DNA from: Euryarchaeota archaeon UBA173
Lineage (GTDB): Archaea; Thermoplasmatota; Poseidoniia; Poseidoniales; Thalassarchaeaceae
NCBI GenBank assembly: GCA_002498925.1
Contig: DAJH01000028.1
Coordinates: forward strand, 1 to 15,886
Length of the DNA stretch: 15,886 bases
Reading direction: 5' to 3'
In this document: positions 1 to 7,600 of the stretch, in pieces
Numbering within the stretch: the first letter of the stretch is position 1
How the letters are laid out: each line of letters opens with the position of its first letter
Program-made: the position numbers and the translations under genes
The notes under the pieces: model-generated
What the model was told of the DNA's origin: nothing
The model's input: the letters and a program-made list of their open reading frames with translations, nothing else
The model's database searches: none

Positions 1-9
1 CTCTCAACA

Positions 10-738
10 TCAATGAAGTGCCATGTAGATATAGAATACGCCGCTGGCAATTATTCCCGACATTACCATTTTATTGACCCATGCGCTTTTCAGTGACTCT
101 AGCCACTTCTTTCCTGCCCTGACCCCTATCAGCGCGGAAATCACCAGTACCGCAGTCAGCTGTAGGTGCTGGTAGATTTCTTCGGGTCGAGAGAGGATGT
201 AAACTGGGACCCTTGAGAGATCGACGCAGAGGGCTAGAACGCTCGCAGTGGCTGCATAGGACATCTTGTCTGGCAAGCGACGTGTCAGAAACATCGCCCT
301 TAGTGCACCCTGGTGTCCTGAAAGACCCCCCATGAATCCTGATCCGAGGCCGCCGAACCTGTCATTGGCCTCGGGTATCCTGTACCCAGTCCATGACTCG
401 CTGAGGGTCAATATTGGGAGGATTATCAGGAAGGCCCCGATCAGAGCCAATAGCGGTTCCTGTTGAACGCGGTTCTGCAGCAGCGCTCCTGCGATAGAGC
501 CGAATACCAGCCATACCCCATAGCGCCTGAATGCCGAGAAGTCCACGCTATCCCTCAGGGCGATGAATTTGCCAGCATTGTGAGCCGCATGGACGACCGC
601 AACTACAGCCACTGCTTCATGTGGGCCCATGATCAGAAGTACGATCGGAGTCAGCATTGTTGAGAGGCCGAATCCAGCAGGGACGGTCAGCGCTGCTGCA
701 AAAAAGGTCCCTATGAAAGCCAATAGGAGGATTTCCAT
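10..738 (-). CDS. TauE/SafE (TSUP) family membrane permease
   Basis: Predicted 242-residue integral membrane protein of the TSUP (TauE/SafE) family, whose members move sulfite, sulfonates and other small organic anions across the cytoplasmic membrane. About eight hydrophobic segments are visible, near residues 2-28, 33-56, 73-90, 95-112, 128-145, 160-180, 191-208 and 219-240. The two family half-repeats are recognisable: a Gly-rich first helix (VPAGFGLSTMLTP, 19-31) and the second-half signature GFMGGLSGHQGALR (134-147). Length is typical. The ATG at 738 follows a weak GGGGAAA purine run. It lies downstream of the collagen-like lipoprotein gene, separated by a GC hairpin, so it may be read-through or have its own weak promoter. 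The substrate cannot be told; the Pst context permits, but does not show, an anion linked to phosphate stress. Confidence 0.85.
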   Translation of the reverse strand: MEILLLAFIGTFFAAALTVPAGFGLSTMLTPIVLLIMGPHEAVAVVAVVHAAHNAGKFIALRDSVDFSAFRRYGVWLVFGSIAGALLQNRVQQEPLLALIGAFLIILPILTLSESWTGYRIPEANDRFGGLGSGFMGGLSGHQGALRAMFLTRRLPDKMSYAATASVLALCVDLSRVPVYILSRPEEIYQHLQLTAVLVISALIGVRAGKKWLESLKSAWVNKMVMSGIIASGVFYIYMALH

Positions 739-795
739 TACATTTCCCCGCGGTGCCGAATCTAACTATCTGTCGGCTGACAAATGAGAATGTTT

Positions 796-822
796 GGGCA
801 GGGGAGCCTTGCCCCCCTGCCC
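796..822 (-). terminator. GC-rich hairpin downstream of the lipoprotein gene
   Basis: Perfect 9-base-pair inverted repeat, GGGCAGGGG (796-804) with CCCCTGCCC (814-822), and a 9-base loop. In the minus-strand transcript it starts 13 bases after the stop codon of the lipoprotein gene. No U-tract follows on that strand, so it could be a terminator or a 3'-end stabiliser. It closely resembles the hairpin after pstS in both design and spacing. Confidence 0.6.
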
Positions 823-835
823 ATTTTCGTTGGTC

Positions 836-2836
836 TCAGACCATTGGTTGCAATACGGCAACCGTACCGCTGACCTCGTTTGCCACGATCAGCATTGGTG
901 CTCCGTTGGGGCTATCTGCCCCTGATACGAATGCCATTGCCTCTGGCGAGACGTGATCGTGCATGTACACGTACTGGACGAAGAACGGCGAGGATGGATC
1001 AGTGAGGTCGTAGATCATCACTCCGCCTGATCTCTCCAGAGCTACGAATGCTAGGGTTCTACCTAAGAAATCCCCAGTGATTACGCCCTCTGGCTCGGAG
1101 CCCTTGTCGTCATTTCTGGAACCGGTGTACCCGTTAATCCATTGCCCGTTTACCGACATAAGGTGCTCGACCTCATCGCCACTGTCCCAGACTTGCACGA
1201 AGTCTCCGGAGCTGTCATACTTCCATATCGAGAAAGACCTGGCGCCGTAGCTGCAGATGAAGTCCACGTCTCCATCGCCATCTGTGTCCCCACAGTCATC
1301 GGCAGTTGTCGTCTTCAATCGACCGAGATCGGCATCTGAAACGCCGTCAGGGAAGGATGTCGCATCTAGAGTAAGGTCATCGGCTCTCTCCTCTTCGGAG
1401 TATCCATCGTAATCCCTTGCATCTCCCTCGTTGGCAGAGACATAGTAGGTGACTCCATCACTAGCTACGAATGAAGTCATTGCATCAGGCTGGTACATTC
1501 CCTTGACGTTGTCCCAGCTCTGGAAGTTAACCCCCCCGTCCCTGTCACTTAGGTCAAGCGACAGTGTGGAGTAATCCTTGAACCCAAGAGCGTGGATGCC
1601 TGTTATGGTGTTGGTCGATAGGTCGAGAGTGGCGACAGCGTTGTTCTCCTGCATCACGATTGTGGCGGTCGAGTCGTCGCCCGCAACTGCGATGTACTCT
1701 GGCTCCAGGTCCTGGGCCACTGTGGCACCGGGCCCGAATATCCTGACTCCGCTAGCCTCTAGAGTAGCCATCTGCGAATTGAAGGACGTGAATCCAACCT
1801 GTGTGGCTGTCAGGCTTGTGGTATCGGAAACATCCACCACTGTAACCGAGCCGACTGGATCGATGTCGTAGTCATCGTCTGGCTCTCCCTCATTGGCGAC
1901 CAGAGCCTTGGTTCCGTCGTTCGTGAAGGTAATCATGTCTGGCAGTGCGCCAGCAGTGACCGAGCCTACGAGAGCCCCATCGGTATCGAAGAACATTGCG
2001 AGACCGTTGTCTTGCTTTGGGTCGACCGCAACGGCCACGCCGACTAGTCCGTTAGGGCTGACGGCAACGCTGTTTGGTTCTCCATTGGATATTACTAGTC
2101 TGAAATACAGAGTTGGATCACTAGGAGTGCTCATGTCGATGATGTCGACCGAGCTGTCTTCTGCATTGACAACGAAGGCTCTTTGTGAGGCTGCGTCGTA
2201 GGCTGGTACCTCCGCGTACCCCTCGCACTCGTCCTCCCCCATGTCGCAACCAAGTGGCGCTGAGTGGAAGCTCCCTACAAGCGACCATGCGTAAGAAGAG
2301 CCTTGAGCGAGGATAGTCGTGCTATCTGGGCAGTATTCCACCATCGCATTGACAGACGCTGCTCCATCCCCTGCAAGGCAGTGGACGAAGTCCATCCCAG
2401 CGGGCCCTATAGGTCCGGTTTCCCCGGTAGGTCCTACTGGACCCATGCTTCCGGTGTTCCCAGTGGCCCCTTGTTCGCCATCTTGTCCGGGCAGTCCTGA
2501 GTCGCCGTTTGCCCCGTCAGTACCGTCCTCTCCGGAAGTACCCCTGATTCCCTGGGGTCCTTGTGCCCCTTGGGGCCCGGGATCTCCGTCTTGGCCGTTG
2601 CATACTGCGACCGATTCGGTTATCTCGGGTGTATCGAGGTTACCGTTCTTATTTGCGTCCAGTCCGATATGGACCCATGTCCCCCCGTCCTCACAATCGT
2701 TGCTCGATGCGGGTTGAAGATCCACCAGAGCCTGGTCGAAATCGACATCCGTTTCTCCGCCTACGCAGCCCGCTAGAGCTGCAATCATCATTAGGAGCGT
2801 CATTGCTCCGGCCTTGTTCATACCTGCTTTTGTCAT
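836..2836 (-). CDS. Secreted lipoprotein: collagen-like stalk plus choice-of-anchor I domain
   Basis: I prefer the ATG at 2836, giving about 666 residues; another ATG is at 2821. The frame also opens with a TTG at 2902, but its extra residues would precede an already complete lipoprotein signal peptide. Numbered from 2902, the parts are: signal peptide 23-46 with lipobox AALAGC; a DUF7151-like segment 70-102 (Cys, GGTW, LDANKNGNLD, VCNG); an uninterrupted Gly-X-Y collagen-like run 103-169 (22 triplets); then a choice-of-anchor I domain from about 235 to the end. That domain shows family motifs ANEGEPDDDYDIDP, EPEYIAV, QENNAVATLDL, GFKDYS and ANEGDARDYDGYSEEER. It is probably a beta-propeller-like surface protein tethered by lipid and held out on a stalk. 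An Asp-rich DTDGDGDVD insert sits at 539-547. The family has no single established enzyme activity. Proximity to pst genes makes a phosphorus-scavenging role possible, but that is only inference. Confidence 0.85.
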   Translation of the reverse strand: MTKAGMNKAGAMTLLMMIAALAGCVGGETDVDFDQALVDLQPASSNDCEDGGTWVHIGLDANKNGNLDTPEITESVAVCNGQDGDPGPQGAQGPQGIRGTSGEDGTDGANGDSGLPGQDGEQGATGNTGSMGPVGPTGETGPIGPAGMDFVHCLAGDGAASVNAMVEYCPDSTTILAQGSSYAWSLVGSFHSAPLGCDMGEDECEGYAEVPAYDAASQRAFVVNAEDSSVDIIDMSTPSDPTLYFRLVISNGEPNSVAVSPNGLVGVAVAVDPKQDNGLAMFFDTDGALVGSVTAGALPDMITFTNDGTKALVANEGEPDDDYDIDPVGSVTVVDVSDTTSLTATQVGFTSFNSQMATLEASGVRIFGPGATVAQDLEPEYIAVAGDDSTATIVMQENNAVATLDLSTNTITGIHALGFKDYSTLSLDLSDRDGGVNFQSWDNVKGMYQPDAMTSFVASDGVTYYVSANEGDARDYDGYSEEERADDLTLDATSFPDGVSDADLGRLKTTTADDCGDTDGDGDVDFICSYGARSFSIWKYDSSGDFVQVWDSGDEVEHLMSVNGQWINGYTGSRNDDKGSEPEGVITGDFLGRTLAFVALERSGGVMIYDLTDPSSPFFVQYVYMHDHVSPEAMAFVSGADSPNGAPMLIVANEVSGTVAVLQPMV
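2396..2596 (-). repeat. Collagen-like Gly-X-Y repeat coding stretch
   Basis: Encodes 22 consecutive Gly-X-Y triplets plus a final Gly (residues 103-169 counted from the TTG at 2902), with no interruption. Many X-Y pairs are acidic or polar (QD, ED, TD, EQ); later ones carry proline (PV, PT, PI, PA). It should form a trimeric stalk between the lipid anchor and the C-terminal domain. The opposite strand gives a Pro-rich open frame that is only its shadow. Confidence 0.85.
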
Positions 2837-2927
2837 AGTACTCAGATGCTCTGCGTAATTAGCACTGAATATCCAGTTTCCAAATAATCTAAGATTGAAC
2901 AATAGTAATCAAGAGGCTTCAAAATTA

Positions 2928-2940
2928 CCATATTCTATGG
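2928..2940. promoter_or_regulatory. Short palindrome CCATATTCTATGG upstream of the lipoprotein gene
   Basis: Perfect inverted repeat with 5-base arms (CCATA/TATGG) and a 3-base spacer. It lies in the 126-base gap between the small-gene pair and the lipoprotein gene, about 40 bases upstream of a weak AT-rich stretch (2882-2893) that could be a TATA element. Size and place fit a regulator operator, but such a short palindrome can arise by chance. Confidence 0.25.
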
Positions 2941-2962
2941 CCAGTGGAAACATTGCCCCGAC

Positions 2963-3163
2963 CTAGTTAATTGGAATGTTTGGAATCCATTTTACGGCCT
3001 TTCTGGAATTGTCCCCCATTATCTGGAAGATTTGCAGGACAACACCTTCCCCGGAACAGGGTCTGACCTCAATGTGGGCGAAGGACTCGTCGTTCACTCT
3101 GAGTCTCAGCAGTGCGAAGTTCTCTACGCTATCCAAATCCACATCCATCACTTCTTCATTCAT
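2963..3163 (-). CDS. Small acidic protein of unknown function (66 aa)
   Basis: I do not recognise this 66-residue protein. It has no signal peptide or membrane helix, an acidic start (MNEEVMDVDLDSVE), a central strand-like stretch (ALLRLRVNDESFAHIEVRP), one Cys (36) and a hydrophobic VVLQIFQIMG run at 41-50. It is probably a small cytoplasmic alpha/beta protein. Translation is well supported. A strong Shine-Dalgarno GGAGGTGA ends 4 bases before the ATG, and its TGA is the stop codon of the upstream 97-residue gene, so the two are almost certainly co-translated. A longer plus-strand frame overlaps both genes but lacks such signals. Confidence 0.65.
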   Translation of the reverse strand: MNEEVMDVDLDSVENFALLRLRVNDESFAHIEVRPCSGEGVVLQIFQIMGDNSRKAVKWIPNIPIN

Positions 3164-3167
3164 TTCT

Positions 3168-3175
3168 TCACCTCC
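3168..3175 (-). promoter_or_regulatory. Shine-Dalgarno site overlapping a stop codon
   Basis: GGAGGTGA on the minus strand. Its last three bases are the stop codon of the 97-residue gene, and it ends 4 bases before the ATG of the 66-residue gene. This is close to an ideal anti-16S match and settles the start of the downstream gene, implying translational coupling. Confidence 0.75.
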
Positions 3176-3461
3176 CCAGGCTCATCTTTAGCCCGTAATA
3201 TTGCGTTCCTACTTTCTTGTTGGAATCTAATCCTGGTGGCATGTATACGAGATATGTTGTTTCATCCCCCTCTATGTAAACTATCTCAGAAGTCATGCAT
3301 GAGTCGGCGATGCAGAGGATTTCCTTTGAACCGAGGGCCGAGACCTCCCCCCTTTCTATGGCGATTGAGTTTGTTGCCACAACTGTCAATGAAGCTAGGG
3401 AAATGATCGAGATTCCGATCAGGGCCCAGACCCTCGAGTTACTAGCCATCGCTAGCCCCAT
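3168..3461 (-). CDS. Small membrane-anchored protein of unknown function (97 aa)
   Basis: Unrecognised 97-residue protein. One hydrophobic helix spans about residues 11-30 (VWALIGISIISLASLTVVAT), preceded by an Arg. The rest (31-97) should then lie outside the membrane, either tethered or cleaved. The outer part has a Cys pair (C50, C55) in LCIADSC that could form a disulfide, and a beta-rich EIVYIEGDETTYLVYMPPG stretch. ATGs at 3461 and 3449 are both possible. An AT-rich promoter candidate (3491-3506) lies about 37 bases upstream of the first. It is the first gene of a two-gene unit with the 66-residue protein and starts 94 bases after pstB ends. A role as an accessory of the Pst complex is only suggested by position. 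Confidence 0.6.
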   Translation of the reverse strand: MGLAMASNSRVWALIGISIISLASLTVVATNSIAIERGEVSALGSKEILCIADSCMTSEIVYIEGDETTYLVYMPPGLDSNKKVGTQYYGLKMSLGR

Positions 3462-3490
3462 CGCAGTACAGGTTATAGTTATTATGTAAA

Positions 3491-3506
3491 CTATATATTT
3501 TATATA
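3491..3506 (-). promoter_or_regulatory. TATA-box promoter candidate for the small-gene pair
   Basis: The minus strand reads TATATAAAATATATAG in the pstB-to-small-gene gap. Its centre is about 37 bases upstream of the ATG at 3461, so an archaeal start site about 26 bases downstream would give a leader of roughly 10 bases. No initiation data are available. Confidence 0.45.
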
Positions 3507-3555
3507 ACTAATTTGTCGTGGTTTTGGAGTTCTTCCCGAGTACCTGAATCACGAT

Positions 3556-4665
3556 TCAGCCGAACCTTCCCGAGATGTATCGGTCTGTCAGCTCATTGCC
3601 CGGGTTGTTGAAGATCTTGTCTGTCTTGTCGAACTCTATCAATCTGCCAAGGAACATGAATGCCGTGTAATCCGAGACTCGCATTGCCTGGGACATTGAG
3701 TGAGTGACAATGACCACTGTGAAGTGCTCCTTCAGCTGCGTAATCAAGTCCTCTATCTTGGCCGTGGCTATGGGGTCTAGCGCAGAGCATGGCTCGTCCA
3801 TCAGAATTACGTCTGGCTCGACCGCGATGGTCCTGGCTATGCAGAGCCTCTGCTGCTGGCCTCCTGAAAGGCTGGTCCCTAATTCATGCAGGCGGTCCGA
3901 AACCTCTCCCCAAAGAGCAGCGCTGGTGAGTGACTTCTCGACTATCTCGTTCATTTTCCTCCTTGAGGGGTTGTAGTGTAATTGAACCCCGTATGATACG
4001 TTGTCGAATACTGATTTGGGGAATGGGTTGGGCTTCTGGAACACCATCCCTATCTTTCTCCTTAGCCTTACAAGGTCGGTGCCCGACTTGTTGATGTCAT
4101 CGCCATCGTAAACGATGCTACCGTCAAAGTTGCAGATGGGGATTAGGTCATTCATTCTATTCAGGCATCTGAGCAATGTAGACTTCCCACAGCCTGATGG
4201 TCCGATTAGAGAGGTAACGGAGTTTTTCTCTATTGGGATTGAGACGTCGAATAGAGCTTGTGCTGAGCCATATCTTAGGTTGAGATCCTTGACTTCTATT
4301 TGCGCCTCGCCGTCTATGTGGAGTTCCCTCGTTGATTGGAGTGTATCCGGATTGATGTTATCCGGAAGATCGCTTTTCTCACCTTCATTGGCCTTCGGCG
4401 GCTCCTCCGGGAGAGACTGCATGAATTTCTTGATGATTGCGGACTCTGCGAAATCTGCCACTCCGTCTACCTTGGACATCGAGGTGAGCATCAGTCTGAC
4501 TTCGCTCCTGGATGGTTCTCTGGATAAGTCGTTCAGTGTCCTCTCCATACTATCGAATCTGACTTGCTCTTCATCGCTGACTTCGCCGTCTGATTCCATA
4601 ATCTCCCTCAGTTTTTCCAGGACGGATGTCCTGATTTTCTCTTTCTTTGCGTTTTCTTTTTTCAT
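3556..4665 (-). CDS. pstB: Phosphate ABC transporter ATPase PstB with added N-terminal domain
   Basis: ATPase that powers phosphate import on the cytoplasmic face of the PstC-PstA channel. The ABC domain occupies about residues 122-369 and is complete: Walker A GPSGCGKST (155-163), Q-loop Gln210 in VFQKPNPFP, signature LSGGQQQR (266-273), Walker B VILMDEP (286-292), SALDP (294-298) and H-loop His322. PstB-type features (LRCLNRMNDL, PNPFPKSVFDNVSYG) distinguish it from other ABC ATPases. PstB is usually about 250 residues; here roughly 120 extra residues precede it. They hold two acidic motifs (SDGEVSDEEQ, 25-34; VDGVADFAES, 66-75) that resemble the paired motifs of TerB-like helical domains, then an acidic linker. 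The ATG at 4665 follows an AGGGGGA ribosome site just after the pstA stop codon, 12 bases away. Confidence 0.95.
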   Translation of the reverse strand: MKKENAKKEKIRTSVLEKLREIMESDGEVSDEEQVRFDSMERTLNDLSREPSRSEVRLMLTSMSKVDGVADFAESAIIKKFMQSLPEEPPKANEGEKSDLPDNINPDTLQSTRELHIDGEAQIEVKDLNLRYGSAQALFDVSIPIEKNSVTSLIGPSGCGKSTLLRCLNRMNDLIPICNFDGSIVYDGDDINKSGTDLVRLRRKIGMVFQKPNPFPKSVFDNVSYGVQLHYNPSRRKMNEIVEKSLTSAALWGEVSDRLHELGTSLSGGQQQRLCIARTIAVEPDVILMDEPCSALDPIATAKIEDLITQLKEHFTVVIVTHSMSQAMRVSDYTAFMFLGRLIEFDKTDKIFNNPGNELTDRYISGRFG

Positions 4666-4677
4666 GATTTTTCCCCC

Positions 4678-7600
4678 TTAAGCCTGTGAGAATCTCCTGA
4701 AGTGCGCCCTGACGAGGATTGCCACGGAGTTGACCATGACCAACGTTCCCAAAAGCACCAACGATGCACCTGCGGCCGCGACCTTGAATCCCTCCTCTGG
4801 CTGATCGGTCCAAGTGTATACCTGGACCGGAAGGACGGTGTATTTTCCACCGGGGTTCGAGCCCCAGGTTGTGAAAGAGGTTGGGTCTGCAGTCATGATT
4901 GGCCTATCTGCCCACATAGGCATCTCCGATACCCTAGACTCCAAGCCCGGTACCCATTGGAAGAATCCATCGATAGTGGGGAGCCAGGTATAGTCTACGT
5001 AGTATAGCGGGTCTGGTTCCTGGAAGACTGAGGTCACCGCACCTACTAGTATCAGAGGTGCTGCCTCCCCCATAATTCTGGACATTGCAAGTATGGTGCC
5101 AGTCATCATTCCCGGCATTGAGTGAGGGAGGACGTGGTCCTTGACCACTTGCCACTTCGTGCAACCGATTCCGAATGCTCCCTCTCTCAATGATGGAGGG
5201 ACTGCTCGCAGTGCCTCTTGGCTTGCAATAACTATGGTTGGCATTGCCATTGTCGCCATTGTCACACCCGCAGTGAGGATGGTCCCCCCTAGGCCCATTC
5301 CGAATCCCCGATCAGAGGAGCACAGTGCAAGGCCGAACAAACCAAAGACTACGGCGGGGACTCCGGCTAGGTTGGTTATCAGGGTCTGTATCCCTGACTG
5401 AAGTTTCCCTCTTGGAGCATACTCTTCCAGCCAGATTGCCCCACCTATGGAGACGGGGATGGCGAATATCATTGTGTAACCCACAACATACACGCTCCCC
5501 CAGAAAGCGGCCCTCAATCCCGCCCGGTATGGTTGCTGTGAGGGGAAATTTGAGAAAATGAAGGAGTTGACTACCTCGAATGGGATAGTAAAGAATCCCA
5601 CGATGAGGAAGACTGAGGCTACGATTATCCAACCGTCTCTTCCCATCACAACTCTCTTGACCCTGTCGGAGTTGATGTTCTGGCTTCGAGTCAGTTGCGA
5701 TGCACCGGCCGCCATCCTTTTTGTTGCAGACAGTGCTAGCAGAATGCAGATTGACCCGGACAAGATTCCGCGATCGATGACCCAATCAGCTACAACTAAC
5801 CATGTAATCAATGTTAGAAGGAGGAAGGTCCCTTCTACGGCCCCTTCGGACGGCCTGACTCCATCTTCTGGCCTGAGTTTGATGATTGATGATATTGAGG
5901 TTAACACAGCCAGCCCTGACATCAATGTTAGTGAGATTCCGATGGTGAATACGAAGATTCTGATTGCTATCGGCGATGCCAGTGTTTGCGACAGAATGTA
6001 AGCTCCGACAATCAGCAATATCGATCTCATAGAAAGTGAGACTAGACGCCCTAGGAGTTCTGACAGGTAAACTATTCTGGACCACGTAGGATTTGGCTCT
6101 GTCATATCGCCATCGAATCTCCTCAGGAAGTTGCTTGCAGGGAGAACCACCACCCCGGGGAAGATCATCAGCAAGAAGGCTGCAATGAGCACCGCGTATG
6201 CAAATATCTCTTCCAGCGGAAAGGGATCCTGATATTCATCGATACCCGTCTCTAGGGATGTCGAGATCCCGCAGTAGGAAGACCAGACTCTTGGTTGCAA
6301 TAGCGTCATTGCTCCTTCGCACCAATCGTCTGCATCCATTGGGGGGTTGGCGTTGAACTCTGTAGAGCGTCTACAGTCATCCTTCGCGAGTGATGGGAAC
6401 TTGTTCTTGTATGACTCGTCGCACATTCTTTCTTCGGAATCTCTCGCGTCCTCCCAGATTCCTATCAGGGACTCTAGGCCTTTGTCCGAAGAGGATGGGG
6501 CGAGTGATTGGTAGAATTCAATCGCCTCCGAGGATGTCATTCCCTCTTCCGGCCACCCCCATCTTGCGCTATCTGTTAGTGATGCTAGATTGTGTCCTTG
6601 GCCATCGACTAGGTTCTTCACCCCGTCCCCGTCTATGTCATCGTCCTCGGTGTCGTCATGGACTCCATCAGAATTTGTGTCGATCATCCATTCTTCGTTG
6701 ATCTGTCCATCTTCTAGGACCATCGGGACGGCTTGGGGACATTGGCTTAGGGCCCTTTCCAATGACTCGGGATCGCCTTTGTTTCCGCCCATTATCGGGT
6801 TCTTGCTGTTGTCCCCGTCTATGTCATCATCACAGACATCGTAAATTCCGTCGTTATCCTGGTCCCCGTCATTGAAGATTCTAGAGTTCAACCAATCGCC
6901 CATCGGACCGAGGATGAAGTCGTCGACCTCCTTGTATGATCCGTCCCTGGCATCAGAAGGTGGGCCTTCTAGTTGAGTAAAGGTTACGGTGTAATTCATT
7001 GTGTGTTCCAACCACAATGATCCCAGGCCTGATTGGCCTATCTGGGCAGGATGAAGGGTGATTGTTTGGATTTCATTCGGTTCCTGGTCGTAGAAGAAGC
7101 TGGAGTCTTGTCTGGCCCCATATTTGTTCCATTGAGTCATGTTGCCATACGAGAACTCACCGTCACCTCGAATCATTAGAGTCATTCTTTCGCACGGGTA
7201 TATGACCGGGGAAATCGTGTAGTCGGGCTTCCAAGAGCCGTTTTCAAAACGATATGCCTTGCTGCTGGATGAATCGGAATCGACCCAATAGTCCCCTTCA
7301 CCTACGTGACCCAATCCTCCGTAATTTGGAGGGAACGAAGAGATATTGTACCAGAAATCTCCTTCAGGTATAGAAAAGTCTTCTCTGATCCCTGAACTGT
7401 GGAAAGACCCTTCGCAGTGATTGGACAGGACTATCTCCAGGTCATTGTGAATGACCTTGGTGGATCCCGGCTTCACTCGGAAAGAGTATCCGTCATCATG
7501 GGAAATGTGGTAAATCTCGTAAGATCCGGTGAGTCCATTTCTTTGGATGAAGACGGCCACTTCTGCTCTTGAGCAGAATTCTGGGTGGATTTCCTCATTC

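Noticed and set aside
2319..2717. Pro-rich plus-strand open frame of 132 codons
   Set aside because: It is the antisense shadow of the Gly-X-Y collagen-like stretch; GGN codons read backwards as Pro-type codons. No ribosome site or promoter was seen.
3032..3406. Plus-strand open frame of 124 codons over the small-gene pair
   Set aside because: The minus-strand genes have a near-ideal Shine-Dalgarno site, tight coupling and a TATA-like box; the plus frame has none of these.
3544..3559. CTGAATC/GATTCAG palindrome at the pstB stop codon as a terminator
   Set aside because: The loop would be only 2 bases, the stem is AT-containing and short, and it overlaps the stop codon; probably chance.
3532..3574. 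Direct repeat CTTCCCGAG (3532-3540, 3566-3574) around the pstB end as a possible attachment or insertion scar
   Set aside because: Nine bases only, with one copy in coding sequence and no mobile-element gene nearby.
4115..4681. Plus-strand open frame of 188 codons opposite pstB
   Set aside because: It lies wholly antisense to unmistakable PstB coding sequence, including Walker A.
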